DNA from: Symsagittifera roscoffensis
Lineage: Eukaryota; Xenacoelomorpha; Acoela; Convolutidae
Assembly: GCF_963678635.1 (NCBI RefSeq)
Contig: NC_087069.1
Location: forward strand, 16,340,660 to 16,404,659
Reading direction: 5' to 3'
Length of the DNA stretch: 64,000 nucleotides
Under the pieces are notes generated by a model. It saw only the letters and a list, made by a program, of their open reading frames with translations. It did not search any database and had not been told where the DNA came from. A program made the translations under genes and the position numbers. Positions 24,391 through 36,550 of the stretch are shown in pieces (position 1 is the stretch's first letter; each line of letters opens with the position of its first letter).

Positions 24391-27120
24391 TGTCCGCTAA
24401 TTATCTCCGGGGCATGGGCAGTGTCCATCAATTTGACACACCATATCTTTTTCAAAAGGGTCGCTTCTTGCACTGATGGTTCCAGGTTGGTACGGACGAC
24501 CGTAGCAAGCGGAAGTAATCTAGTCGAACGTTTCGACACTGCTATCAACTCGAGTTCATCTGGGGTATTATCGAATACAGTGTTCTCCTTATCGGAGGTA
24601 TATCTGTCCCTCTCTGGGTCCAGATGCATTTCTCTACCCAAATCGCGCTGTTTCCATTCTCCTAATAAGTAATGAATTGCAATCTCCGAAACGTCGGATT
24701 TGGAAGTCATTTCCGATGCATTCTCCCAGGACTGAGGACTCGAGTCATCGCTCGAGCTGATAGAATGTGCACCATCGTCTTCTGATTTGTTTATGATGTT
24801 TCTAGACTCCCCGGACAAAATTCTGTCCCTTGGTCGCTCTTCGTGTTTCGTCCCCAGATGACTAGTCCGAGCACGGCTCGTACTCCTCCTTCGCCTGATC
24901 GAACTGAACCCTCATTGTCACGCTAGGTTTTAGCTTAACACTGCTTCAGTCATTTCAGTGCCGCTTGCTTCTCGAGGTTCCACATACGAATTCCTCAACA
25001 GGACATCTTTCGGTATCGAGTTCAGTAGCTGGTTCACTATCGACCGGCAATCCTGTTCAACGTCTTTCGGCGATGGCCAGCCTCTGTATGGTCTCCATCT
25101 ACTCATGATTATGCCTTTCAACCTCTCTGTTTAGTGGGTCACGGAGTTTCTCCATGACATCTGGTGCTACGTTCACCGTCCTATTTAGCAAGACTTTGAT
25201 ATTGATACCCAGGCAGGTAAGTTCTTACTGCACAAAGTTTAATCGAACTAGCAAATCCAACGGAACCGGATCACCCAAGGCCAACACTTTTGTTTCAGCG
25301 GCCGTTTCCAACGGAAGTTCGGGTTGTCCTGGTATGGAGTGCCGAGACTTGTCAAACCACCTGGTGAGTGGCAGCTTGTCATAGGTGTCTTTATCCAGAA
25401 ACGAAAAACCATCCTTAGTTTTTGCCTAATTAACTTGCTTCTCCTCTAATCGCTCATAGAGTTCTGTCTTTTTCCTGAGGCTGTCAGCATTCTGGTGCTT
25501 GTCACGGGTTCAATGCTCTATGATATCATGTGATAGCCGTCCAGACGCACAACCCACCGAACAATATAGCTATGGTTCATTAAAAAAAACTTTAGCCAGG
25601 CAAGAGCTCGATTGTCTAGCGGCAACTTAAAGGGAGCACTCCCTAAATTTTTAACAAAAGTGATCAGCGCGAACATCTCATCTCCGCTTTTGGTGCACAG
25701 TACTTCATTTCAGTGTCGTTCAGGACATTTTTCCATAAGCTATTGGTCGGAGAACAGTCCTCCCGCTCCATTCTTGTTCCTGGCGAAGTATGCCTGAAAT
25801 TGCAACTACTGATGCGTCTGTATCTAATACAAACATCCCCTTTTCTGCCGGCATGTCGAGGACAGGAGCCTCGCAAAGTTTGCGCTTGATGTTCTCAAAA
25901 GAGACTTGAGCCTCGTCAGTCCAGATAATTTTTTTACCTTTGCTTCTCATCAACTGTTGCATAGGGTAAATCTTGTCAGCACACCCTTTGATAAACTCTC
26001 GCTAGGGATTAGCGTGTCAATCTTTGGTGCCTTCCAGGTCAGTACCGCTTGAACCGCCTTAGGGTCTGATCTGACCCCGTGTTTATCTACAAGGCGAATC
26101 AGATACTTGATTGAGTCTCTGAGGTTTTCGCACTTGGAGGGTTTGCATTTCAGGCCGGTTTGTTTCATGCATGTAAAGACTTCGTCTAATCTCCCTATGT
26201 GGTCCTCTAGGGTTGGTGTTGCAATCCCCACATCATCAACGTAACACAAAAAGAGGTTCCCACTCTTCTTGGTCTCATTTGTGAGAGCTAGGGCCATTAA
26301 CCACTGGAATATAGCTGTCCCGTTGCACAGTCCGAATGGCATCCTTTTCCACTGGAACAGTCCCAGTTCACACGCGAACCCCATCTTCTCCCAATCCTGC
26401 TTCCTAAGTGGCCCTTGCCAGAACGCAGAGCCCTAATCCAATGTCGTGAAGACTTTCGCGTCTCCCAACCTGGAGAGGCTCTCATCGATACGAGGAATCG
26501 GGTTATGTGTCCTTTATCGTTACTGCGTTCAAGTAACGGAAAACACAAAAAATCTCAGTTGCCCTCTTTTTTTTATATTCCATTATCATTTCGATTTCTT
26601 TTCTGCATGCTTCTGACTCGTGTGGGGTCATTTTCTTTGCTCACTCTCTATGAGGTACCGAACCCTCTTCTATTTTTATCTCATATTCTACAAAATTGCA
26701 GCAACCTATGTCAGCCTTGTGCTTGGAAAAAATGCCTCCTTCCGATTCAACACTGCTCTGAATGAGTCCAGCTCCTTATCCGATATTATGCCCTTAGAGG
26801 TTCTATCTCAGGTAGGACTGGCTTGTTTGATGCTAACTCTTTTTCTGTTGGTCTCTCAGGAAAATAAGAGCAACTAGACAGCCCATTGTCTGTCTCTGAT
26901 TTCATTGAAAACAACTTTTTAGAAGACTTCAATTCCTTTATCCTTTCAAACATGTATTCTTGGCTCGCATGTAAAGGACATTCAGTTGCTTTATATCTCC
27001 TGAAGTTCTCCACAGTCTGATAATCTGTGTTCAGAGGCAATGCGTAGCCAAGCTTCTTTCCTCGTTGTATTGTCTCCGTAGTTGCCTCTGTGTTCAACAA
27101 TACAGTCACTCAGAGTCAGG
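24378..27120 (-). pseudogene. pol: Reverse transcriptase and RNase H of element A
   Basis: Order matches Ty3/gypsy pol: leader 27109-26786; RT in frames 26548-25950 with 'KRMPFGLCNGTAIFQ' and the catalytic 'CYVDDVGIATPT'; RNase H from 25962 with 'VLDTDASVVAISGILRQE'; then a tether with 'CRSIVNQLLNSIPKDV' (25121-24930) and the SGES-type acidic linker (24818-24378). At 24670 this copy has Trp (TGG), where element B has a TAG stop. Many stops and shifts make it inactive. Confidence 0.85.
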
Positions 27121-27183
27121 TCTGAGTGAGTGAGAAGCATCATCCTAAAATAGCTGAGCTCTTACTGTTTGGTTGGGTACCAG

Positions 27184-27741
27184 TTACACCTGTCTGTTAT
27201 TGGTAGGGTCATTCAAATTGCTCATCCTAAACGTTGCTACTACAGCTTGATTTGGTTTTAGCCTAACTTTCCGATCTAGGAAAAGTGGCACCTTTGCTTG
27301 GTTAATCAAGACTTTATTAACTGTTTCCTTTCCATACTTCCTATCTGGGTCCTCAAGTTTTATCAACCAGTCGTTGAGGTCAATCGTGACATCAAAATTT
27401 TGCACAAAATCTCTTCCTAGGATGATTTGGTCGGACTCGTCCAGATTCTCGACAACCAGAAAACTCATTCAAAGACGCCTTCATCCTAGCTGCAGTGAGA
27501 TGATCGGATTCCGTCCAGTCACATAGATTGCACCCTGATTGGGCGCTGCCAGTCTGATATTAGTCGGTATCAGATCCGACCTGTCAAAGCCCCTGTCGGT
27601 GGAAGTGCTCACAGGCATGGCACTGACCACTATTCCGGTGTCTAATAGTCCTTTGACGGAGAGTTGTCTGCTCTGCACGTCTAGTGCATGAGCGGTCAGA
27701 TAGCCTTCACAGCCTATGTAGACTGCGTTCTGTTGAAGCAT
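27184..27741 (-). pseudogene. pol: Retroviral-type aspartic protease of element A
   Basis: 27741-27481 contains the active-site triad in 'VKGLLDTGIVVSAMP' (D-T-G followed by Ile instead of the usual Ala/Ser). After a short break, 27468-27184 has the flap-side C-terminal 'DQIILGRDFVQNFDV', the conserved hydrophobic-Gly-Arg-Asp that closes the fold. It would process the Gag-Pol precursor. It is separated from the RT by about 75 bp and a stop. Confidence 0.75.
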
Positions 27742-27779
27742 GGCGTTGTGTCCGACTCGTCGTACCTTAAGCTTTTCTC

Positions 27780-30750
27780 AACCCGGTCTAATTGGTCACC
27801 TGCATCGGTCACGTGAGCTTTCGGGTAAATGTTTATGCCGTCCAGCTTCATCAGAAATGGACATAGATCATAGACTTCAATCTAATGTCCATCTACTTTC
27901 ATGAGTCTCGGGCCACTTGTTGTGAGTAACGCTCTCACGGCCAGAGAATCAAATTGGGATCTTTCTCTCTCATAGAGTCCGCGTAGATGTCCAGGTGTAC
28001 TACCGTGATTTCGGTCGGTTAACTCAAGTTCATCACCACCTAATGGCCTGCGACCAATATGATCGACATTATGTTTGTCCCCTCTTCTGTCATGCCGAAG
28101 GTCGTCCCGAAATGACATTCAACTTTAGATCCTGCTTCTTGGATTCCTAGTTGTCCTCTTCTTTCGCTGTCTTTCTTAGAATGTCAAGTTTCTCGCGCAG
28201 CTCTGTGTGTTCCAATTCAGACCTTACCCACTGCTCAACTTCTTTCGTGGCTAACCTTGCTGAACATTCTGTAGTGCGGTCCGTGCCGCTAGGCCTTTGA
28301 GCGCACTGGCTGACTCTGCCTCCAGGCTCGAGGCAATCGCATCATCAACATCATCATAGGTAAGGACTTCACCTTCTTGGTCGTGAAGGTAGCTTGTATC
28401 ACCTCTTTTTTCCGCGACTTGGCTTCATTCATTAGGCGTGTTCGGCTAGCCTTGACCCCTGAAAGTGCTTCTCTGTGGTGGGGGTGCTTCGCGTCCGCCA
28501 CTGCATTCCAGAATTGAGCGCAATCCGAATTGAAATGTCCTTCCAAACTGCAGAAGCATCCCAGTCCATACTTCATGATGAGCCCTCTCACATATTCTTC
28601 ATTGCATCAACGTCGTCAAGAAAGTAACCTATCGCTTTCATATTTTGCTTTTAAGTAGAACAAGCTGAAACATGATGGTTCATCGAACCTTAAATTGCAC
28701 ATAACTTCCTCTTAACTATGTCGTCACGAGTTCTATACCAACTGGAGCTCATACCAGTATTCTTTCCGCTGTAGTTGCCATAATTGCTGTAACGATTTTG
28801 CGCCCTTGGTTTTATGAGCAAGTTCTCACACGATTACATGCGCAAATAATCGGGCGTCGTTGCTGAGTCTGCTGATAAGGTGATATTTGTGGCCATTATG
28901 GTTTTCAGCTTATCACTTTTTACTCCATACATGAACTTTGAGGCTATGGCCAAGTTCCGTTCCGAGATCCTCCCCGTCGGGGTTACTTCTCCTTTTGAGT
29001 AGTTCGAGGTCAACCAAAAACTTGTCTGTGGATTCAAAATATCTTCGATGCCTCATTTCAAACTTCACCAGGCCTGATGTCCCTGTACACCCGAGCCGAA
29101 ATGATTCAGCAGGATATCGAATATCTTGCGAGCACTGTATCGTTCATGAGGCCTTTTCGCCATTACTCAGCCTAGGGCCGTGCCCTCTAAGTTGCTTGTC
29201 AGTGCGCTGCATTCCTGTTTCTTTGAGATGGTCTCCTCCTCAAATTGTAACTTCATCACCTCTATCCAGGTGTCGATGCAGCCATCTCATACGATACGAT
29301 TTTGACAATTTGAGTGTCCTTCGTGACCTCTCTCCTCTCTCATTTGACTTCGAGACTTTGGTGATGAACGTTTTCAGAGATCTGTTCAAAGGCTCAAACA
29401 TAAACATTGAAGCATACAACTGCGGGCTCCGGATTCGTCAGTCGCCTGACGTAAGTCCTCCACTGGAGCGGGACGACTCTCTCGGTTGCTACCGCTCAAG
29501 ACCTCATCAAGCTTCCGCATCATAAGGTCAGCTTTGGCATCTAATCTTTTCTCCAGGCTAGTCATCGTAGGAGCATAGGTGTTGTCTTGAGCGTTCAAAA
29601 ATCGCTCGATCTCTCTCGTCATCCTGATGTCTCTTTCTTCTGACTCCTTGGTTGCTAGAGCCAAGCTCTCCGCCACGCATTGATAGGTGTTCCGAGTCAA
29701 CTGGACCCGGTCGCTTCTGGCTTGTGATTTCGCGTCCGCCAACCATCTCTTAACCTTTCATGGCCTTGTTGAGCCCTTTCTCCAACTCAGTCAATCATCT
29801 TTGTCATCCTGTCGCAGTTCCTCAAGGCCAGTCATCGCGCCTGCAAGCATGTCGCTCACTTCACTGGCCGTTCCCAATACTGGTGTGCGACCCAGAGACG
29901 ATAGAAGATGACGTCATTTGGGGCGGAAGCTTGGTGCTCGATGATGCACCACCTTTTTGTGTGCCAATCGACATCGCAGCCTATTGAATGTCGAGGAAGC
30001 TACCATCGTTATTCCATCTGACACTGGTCTTGATAGCGAATTGGACATCGCATCGCTTTCTTACTCTTCTCCTGTCTCGGGCTAGGCGTGAAGTCCATAT
30101 CCGAGTGCACCAGCCCCGGCTGGTCATAGCCAGAAGATTATCCATCACTTCGCAGCGACGCCATGCGTTCATCGTACAGTGTCTTGAAACTTCTTTTCGC
30201 CTTTGAACCTGGCTGCGCTTCCCTGGGACTCATGCTCGAAATCGTCGCATTCTTGCCCTGCTTCACTATAGAGGAATGTTCCCTTCTCCGACTATTTCTC
30301 TTGGTCTCCGATTTGAACGTTCCCTTAAACAACAGTTCCTCTCGTGCTTCGACCTCGGAAAGCTCCGAGGTCTCCTGAGGTTTCTCGATTTCCTCCTGTT
30401 CAAAACCCTCCGGGCTCTGCCGGGTCCTGGCTTTTGCTATCCTTCCTCGAGGGGGTCAATTGTTGTCACGTTTGCCACCCCGGCCTCAGCATTTCGCCCC
30501 TCATCACCATTGAGGTGCTTCTCGCTTCTCAGTTTCATTCCGCTCACTGAAAGATCACTATTACCTCTACTCGTTGCTTCACAAGCAAGAACATCGAAGT
30601 GCTGCCAATCGAGAATTGGCTACGCCGCGATTTAAACTTCCGCGTGCTTCCCGTGCTCAGCCTGGGAGTCTTGGTTGTTTCACCTAACGAGTCTCTAAGC
30701 TGCATCTTTCGTGATAACGAAATTGCAACATTCGTATATCTTGACGACAA
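27780..30750 (-). pseudogene. gag: Gag region of element A, degraded
   Basis: Frames between 30750 and 27880 share no long ORF, but their order and content fit gag. There is a basic, Ser/Arg-rich N-terminus (30750-30138, for example 'STRKFKSRRSQFS'). A helical coiled-coil-like segment follows at 29742-29386 ('LALATKESEERDIRMTREIE', 'MTSLEKRLDAKADLMMRKLD'). A nucleocapsid-like knuckle 'CFCSLEGHFNSDC' lies at about 28510-28560, with C-x-C-x4-H-x4-C spacing, one residue short of the usual CX2C. Protease follows directly. No matching region of element B lies in the window, so the original frame cannot be rebuilt. Confidence 0.55.
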
Positions 30751-31147
30751 TGTACAAGTACACCAAAAGATTTGAAAAAATTTGCCTACGCCTGCTCGTT
30801 CAATTTTTCAATATCAAAAAATTTCTCTTGATCTCTTAGAGATGCTAGTAAGGTCTCAACTAAAGTTGCACCCAAAGTCTGCCTAGTGTTAAGCTATTAC
30901 TAGCTCATATCAAATACTTAACATAAAACTAACACAAAGTTTCATAAGATATTATAACCAACAAACAAAACACAGTTGATAATGAAATAACAATACGCTA
31001 TGGGTGACTGCGATCTTTCGTTCAGTATCACTCTACTGCCATAGAAGTATCAAATCACTGCTCCGTTTAAAAACACGCAATTTTTTATAAGTGAGCAGTG
31101 ATAGTTTCCCTAACAGATAAATAAAACTTAGTCTTAAAGAAAAAGAC

Positions 31148-31505
31148 TTCACCGAGGTCTTCTTTTTTGTGTCTTGTGATTGCTCGAGTTGTCCTAATAA
31201 ATAGCTCAATGCAACCAGTGGTCAAAAGTTACCGAGTGTAAGCAAAAGCTCCCCCACACCCGGACGGTCCCAAGTGCTTGAGAGTAAGGAACAATTTTTT
31301 CTTCTCAAATACACTCACCGAGGTCTTCTTTTATATGTTCCCGGATTGCCCGAGTTTTCCTATTAAGCAGCTCAAGGCAATCACACAACAAAAAGAATTA
31401 AAAAATATATATTTTGTTCGGATACTTCTGATGAACCCGATCTAGAATCCGAAGCTGATCGCAAATCTCCGAGTCAACTGGGCTCCTATATTCCTAATAA
31501 ACACC
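31148..31505. repeat. Three diverged direct repeats in the element A leader
   Basis: 'caccgaggtcttctttt' at 31150 and again at 31318, each followed after about 25 bases by 'ttg(c/t)(c/t)cgagtt' and 'tcctaataaa'/'tcctattaag' plus 'gctcaa'. A third, weaker copy with 'ctccgagtcaactgggctcc' and 'cctaataaaca' lies at 31470-31505. Period is about 165 bp. Confidence 0.6.
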
Positions 31506-31559
31506 TCGTGAGTAGTCGTCCTTCTATCTCGGCCTTAAAAGAATATCTTAAGATGTTCA

Positions 31560-32460
31560 AATTGTCCCGGAGGGTCCCTCCAAACTTTCACGAAGGAAGG
31601 TTGTTAAGGGGCTTAATTCACCTCGGAGGGTTACTTCGGAGAGTTATTGGAGCGCTTACTTACTCCGGAGGGTTACCTCGGAGGGTACCTTAGATACCTA
31701 TGTAGCTTCGGAGGGTCCCCCTAAATTCCCTAAGGAGGGTCTCCAAATTTTGCTTCGAGGAGTCTCCAGCTGGTCTCAAAAAGAGTAAAAACGAGATAAA
31801 CTCACTCTTGGTGTTATTGCAACTGTCTCGGAGGGTTGCGTGAAAAGTTTCTGCTAAGGAGGATTGTTATGGGGCTTAGCTGACTCCGGACGGTTGCTTT
31901 GTAGGGTTCCCCAAAAACCACAAAAACAAATGTTTTCACCGCAGTAAAGCTTCCAATTGCGGTCTCACTTACCTAAATCTAGGTTGGCTGACTCGGCCAA
32001 CCTGCTCAGTAGGATAAAAACGTAGTTTTTTTAAAAAAATTCCGCTCGGAGGTTTCCCTAAAACTTGGATCCTCCGAACTAACAAATTCTGAAAGTTTTT
32101 TTTTCTTTTCTGAACTTATCGACCCAAAAACGGTGGCGGCTCAAAAAATTGACCAAAATTGTCGACTTATATCATCAAAATTTTTCGATCGGTTGGCTAG
32201 TCTTTGAGAAATCAACAAAGACGAGTTTGTTAAACTGGCCTTTTTTCACTACCCATACAAGTTATTAGAAATTTTTTTTGCAATTCTTGTAACGAGCGTA
32301 GTAGCCCTATACAAAACTGGAATAATGCAAAAAACCGGATCAAAATTGGTTTGGAGGCGAAACTTTGGCCAAAAATTATCAAGTTTGGACTCTCCGATTC
32401 CTTCTTTAGTTAATCTTTAAGTCTTTAGCTCTATCCACGGGGCTATTCGGAGGGTTGCTC
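31560..32460. repeat. Spaced array of CTCGGAGGGTTxCC-type motifs
   Basis: A 9-12 base motif around (T)CGGAGGGT recurs irregularly: 31567, 31634, 31668, 31680, 31709, 31725, 31832, then weaker forms at 31887, 32043 and 32447. Spacing is uneven (12 to about 150 bases), so it is not a satellite or CRISPR; it looks like a cluster of protein-binding or structured-RNA motifs, or decayed tandem repeats. Confidence 0.5.
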
Positions 32461-33663
32461 AAAAAGTTTCTCTAACAATCGAACACGTTATGCTAGCACG
32501 CTCCTAACGCAAATTTTTTTTCGCTTTAACTCTAAAAACTCAAAAATTCGTTCCTCAAAACATGGTGACAAAATTCAGAAACTTATAAGAATTTCGATCT
32601 ATTAATTCTTTTCCCGCGCGTTTTCTTTTATTAGGGGAATCGAACTAAGTAGTAGCTCACTGCACAGAAGCTTTTTGCTGTTCGGAAAAACTCGGATATT
32701 CGAAATTCTTGGGTCAACAGTTTGGTCGAAAATCGATATTTTCAACAAAATTGGGGTGTTTCTCGGGTCTAAATGGGAGATAAGTAATATATAACAAGTA
32801 TAATTATCTATTAGTAGTCGTTAATTAAAGTTTTTATACCCTCCTTCGAACCAAAATATCCGAATTAGGACCCTTGACTCGGAATTTTGCAATCGATGGA
32901 GGGTGCAATTGCCCCGCGCCATTCGTGCCCCCACCACTTAAATTTTCATGAAATAGTACCTGAATTATGCTAAAATTGTATCAACGATACCCAACAGTCG
33001 TTGTGGATGTTGTCACTCTTGCACTCTTTTGAGTCTGGAACACGTTTTTTAGCTTGCCATACTACCCTCCGGTCACCGGCAAAATTATCATTAACGTGCT
33101 CAAAAATACTCAAACAACAATCAAGGGAGGGGACCTAACCCACCACCAAAGCACTCGATATTTCGATCAGAAATGATATAAATCAATCTGAAACACCCAG
33201 AATAGGAAGGTCGGATCACATCTCGTCCGGAAAAAAATATAAAAAACGGGTCAATTTGTTATTTTTTTCTTTTCTGTTTTTGGTCTTTTTGGATTTTTCG
33301 CTGTTTTTTGTACTTTTCTGTTTTCAAGTAGAATTGTTTTTGGTTTTTTCTTGGTTATACACTATTTTTGTTCGGTCTTACGCTTCCTCTTTAATTGTTT
33401 TTGGTCCCAGGGCCGTGGGATAAGCGGGCTTATGACTTGCCACATAAAACTTAGGCCCCCGGAGTTTTAGGTCTTAATTAAGCTAAAAAGCTAAATAGTT
33501 CTAGGCGGAGTGTCGGTACCTTCTACCTGATACAATACAAAACATTAAGGCCTCTAACTCAGGCATACGCCGGGAGCATTGGGTTCGTCGCTGAAACATT
33601 TGCTGATCTTGATGCTCCAATGCCTTTAACAGGGCCCTCCCAAGAGCGCCATAAAATCGTCTA

Positions 33664-34245
33664 TGTAACATTCACCGAAATACTACATAGTGACGGAGCG
33701 TAGAAAAAGCACCTATTGACAACTGGCCGGCGTCATTTACCTCAATTCTACCCACTTGTCACCGTCTAGACCTAGCCAGTTGACTTTCTGGTCTGTTTAG
33801 GACTAAGTAAAAAGTTACCATTTTTAGGCCATCAGTCAAACGACTTTTGGTCAGCTTTCGTTAAATGACAAGATAACCATATAGCTGGGTCTCAGATCCT
33901 CATGCTCTGAAATATAGTATAAACTTGGAGTAAATTCAGCTATACAGGGCATCACAGCAGCTAAAAAATGTATATTGTAGTCCACTGAGTCTCTGGGCAC
34001 CGGGCCTCCAATTCCACTCTCTTATCTTCCCAATCTCGTGACACGGAGGGTACTGATCTGCTGCTATATCCCACTGAAGCCTCCTTTCTTCCTATCGGCT
34101 CCAGTTAGGCGTCTTATCGTGCGTGATCATCACGACAAGGAACTTCTAGTTTTTTCTTTTTTTTCTGTCGACTTATTCTCGCCTCGCTAATCCGGTTGTC
34201 CGTTTTTTCTCTTTCTCTTACCGAAAATGGCCGTTTCTCTGAGTT
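33664..34245 (-). repeat. Truncated LTR, element A family (unit 1)
   Basis: Aligns with the 10480-11180 part of the element A LTR and has the TGTAACA-type terminus at 33664. Its other end stops inside the LTR near 'aatggccgtttctctga' and continues into Maverick ATPase sequence, about 150 bp short of the natural LTR end. Confidence 0.7.
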
Positions 34246-34264
34246 CAAAGTCGACTTCTTGGAA

Positions 34265-34440
34265 AAAAGTAAGTTTTTTTTGCATTTGTCCATAAAGAGG
34301 TGGATACTGATGATGAAAGAAAACGTTTTGTCAAGTTTTGGTTGAAATTTACCAATTTTTAACCAATCAACAAAAAGATGTGATTTTTCATCTCCACTTC
34401 GTCCAACTAACAAAATAAAAACTCGTTCTTTGCTAAATAA
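34265..34440 (-). pseudogene. Maverick ATPase N-terminal fragment (unit 1)
   Basis: Frame 34413 downward starts 'MLVGRSGDEKSHLFVDWLKI' and continues 'GKFQPKLDKTF' and 'LFMDKCKK', then leaves the ATPase and enters LTR sequence near 34265. The Walker A loop is damaged here (G-R-S-G-D-E-K-S); the copy at 43.5 kb reads G-P-S-G-S-G-K. Confidence 0.65.
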
Positions 34441-34762
34441 TTGTGAAGAGTATTTGCATGACGAAGTGGGTAGTTGCTACACCTCCAATCATATTCTTCA
34501 TCTTTGAAAATCAAATTCTGATTTTTTGGACTTGGGTAGTCATCCAAGCTTGTAGCCTTTGTTTCCAAAAACTTACACATTTCATAGCCTTTTGCAAAAC
34601 TACGTTTCTGGAGCTTTTAATTTTTTCAATGTTTTTTCAAGCTCATTTTTTTTTCATGACCACTGCGCGAGTTGATTCTATGAAGATGCTTCGTACACCA
34701 AGCAGACTGAGATGTAGCTTCGAACTTTTTCTTTTCCCACAGTTTGTTCACATTTTCAAATT

Positions 34763-34945
34763 TCACTCTTTCACTATTTTGTCTTCAATACATTCAATAT
34801 TCAAAACAACCAGACTCATGATGTTAACTGTTTTCGCTGAACAATAACCAGGTCCCTTATCCAGCTGCGTCATGTAAAATTGTATGAAGTCTGAAGATTT
34901 TTGAGTTTGCCAAAAAGTAATCCATTCAGGAATTTCCGTATCCAA
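34763..34945 (-). pseudogene. Short unassigned ORF between PC4-like gene and ATPase (unit 1)
   Basis: Contains 'DTEIPEWITFWQTQKSSDF' and 'FYMTQLDKGPGYC'. The same block is found at 38779-38549 in unit 2 and, more decayed, around 44190-44100 and 45170-45080. Conservation of the reading frame between units 1 and 2 suggests a genuine Maverick gene fragment, possibly the ATPase N-terminal region. No family recognised. Confidence 0.35.
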
Positions 34946-35128
34946 TTAGACCCCCAGAAGGAAGTTTTTAGTCCATTTCTTTCAAATTTATGTTTGGGTC
35001 CCAAACAATACAGGTACAAAAAAGCAATTTTTTCCTTTTTGTATTAGATGAAACGCCAGGCTTAATCAGGTTAAAAATTCTGAGAAATTCAACCAGTTTC
35101 TGAACATTCATTTTCTACAGTTTATTGA

Positions 35129-35900
35129 TCAATAATGAAACAAAATTTTTTTGAATGTTTCTATATAAGACAAAATGGAGGGGTAAAAATCAATCAGTTT
35201 ATCATACTCCTCGTTTTTCATTTGAAATTTCTGATTGTTTTTCCAAGTATTTCCTTTTCTACGATATTCTATAAGATCTATTTTCTTAATATCTGAACAA
35301 TAACGTAGAAAGGTTTTACGTCTTTCAATATGCAAAAACCACTCAAACTGATAAATTTGTGATTCTGTATCCAAGTATTGCAAATTGGTAAGTTTTGAGA
35401 TTCCAAAACTGTTAAGGAAATTTTCAGGGACTTTTCTTTTAAGACGATATGAAAAAGCCCCAATTTTTTTGAATCTTTAAAACAAGATTTCCGGTTAAAC
35501 AAGTGTTCCAACTCATATTGCTCAGCTCGAAGAAACTTTAAAAAAAGGTTCAACAAGATCAATATTTGAATTACATTACTATAAAAACATCACTCAACAA
35601 AAATATTGAGCTTTACAGTTTTCAACGAACATAAAATCTCCCAAGACTCGGGCGAGTTCTTTGAATTCTTTCAAAGTATAGTTGACATAGGCAACTTGCT
35701 TCAAGCTTTCGTACTCCTTTGCAATGAAGAATCGAATCTGAATGTAGGGTGGCTTCACACTGTTTCTTGATTGTGGCACACACCCTTCTCTTCTCGTATG
35801 TTGGTACGTCATACACCGCATGACAGTTCGCAAGTTCCTGCTCCATGGTTGAGTCTTTGTCAGATTAGGGTTCCAATACAGGAACAAGTCCAACAAATTC
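35129..35900 (-). pseudogene. PC4-like ssDNA-binding protein of the Maverick, copy 1
   Basis: Two related modules. The C-terminal one (35383-35129) reads 'QIYQFEWFLHIERRKTFL', 'DIKKIDLIEYRRKGNTWKNN', 'QKFQMKNEEYDKLIDFYPSI'. This follows the PC4/p15 coactivator fold: beta strands, then D-[IL]-x-E-[FY]-x-x-x-G-x-x-x-x-x-x-K-I-x-L-x-x-E-[YW]-x-x-L. The N-terminal one (about 35850-35620, with a frame break) contains a similar strand and helix pattern ('TIKKQ', 'YVNYTLKEFKELARVL'). PC4-type proteins bind single-stranded DNA in replication and transcription. Position upstream of the ATPase supports a Maverick gene. Stops and shifts disable it. Confidence 0.45.
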
Positions 35901-36307
35901 AGCGTCGTGAGTAACTGTATTCCGTATTGCTAATATCCTTTCTCTTTCTTTTTCACCAAAATAAACTTGCTAGATTTTTCGATTTGTCCCAGTTCATTTT
36001 CCTTTAGCAATTGGAAGCAAGCTTCAAAGTAATTTTTTTGTTGAAGGATTTTTGGGAATAAGGAAATTTTCCAATTTGTATTCAATTTTTAGCAAATTCA
36101 ATATAGTTGGGAAGGATATCTTTTCTTGAGTACATTTTTGAAGAGCCAACTGATCAGTAGTAGGTTATTCAAAATAATAATATTTGTAAGTATATCTTAA
36201 TTAGGCAATGTAGATGATTCACTGTACACTCCAAATTAGATCCAAATTATTTCATCAAGAGGTGATTTTTTCAATCAATTGAATCGTGCAGTCGAACACA
36301 ACTTCAA

Positions 36308-36550
36308 TTGTCGTATTCCAGAAAGAATACCCAGTGTTGCAAAGAAATGCTTGCTGCGAAAAAAAAATCAGAGGACGTTATCTCAGTTCTGCTCAGAAGT
36401 TTGGAGACTCCTGGACCAGCTTTTTTAGAAAGAATTCGAAAACTTCAAAACTCAAAGTACGAGACTGATTTGTTAAAAATTGTTCATTGTTTCGTTGATG
36501 GTTATGGTTCTGTAAATAGTGAGCGTACCAATTTTTCTGTTAATAAGTGA
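36308..36550 (+). CDS. Small hypothetical ORF, plus strand (unit 1)
   Basis: 80 codons: 'SEDVISVLLRSLETPGPAFL', 'ERIRKLQNSKYETDLLKIVH', 'CFVDGYGSVNSERTNFSVNK'. The predicted protein is helical and well-balanced in composition, unlike random AT-rich frames. The copy in unit 2 (about 40190-40380) keeps the same amino acids nearly throughout but has two stops. It is the only plus-strand frame in the Maverick part with such conservation. No family recognised. No upstream signal decides the start. Confidence 0.35.
   Translation: MSYSRKNTQCCKEMLAAKKKSEDVISVLLRSLETPGPAFLERIRKLQNSKYETDLLKIVHCFVDGYGSVNSERTNFSVNK

Larger units (their letters stand above)
30751..33663 (-). other. Long 5' leader of element A, rich in short repeats
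   Basis: About 2.9 kb with no coding signal lies between the gag start region and the LTR fragment at 33664. It holds a direct repeat family at 31148-31505, a spaced array of GGAGGGT-type motifs at 31560-32460, and the start of the 4-kb tandem unit (32491). A leader this long is unusual for an LTR retrotransposon. I found no convincing primer binding site next to 33664. Confidence 0.5.

Noticed and set aside
31148-32460. CRISPR-like array in the leader
   Set aside because: Repeats are short, diverged and unevenly spaced, and the context is a eukaryotic retroelement.
33635-33663. Primer binding site starting TGGCGCTC on the minus strand next to the LTR
   Set aside because: It is about ten bases from the LTR end, partly self-complementary, and has no T-arm-like continuation, so it cannot be matched to a tRNA by eye.
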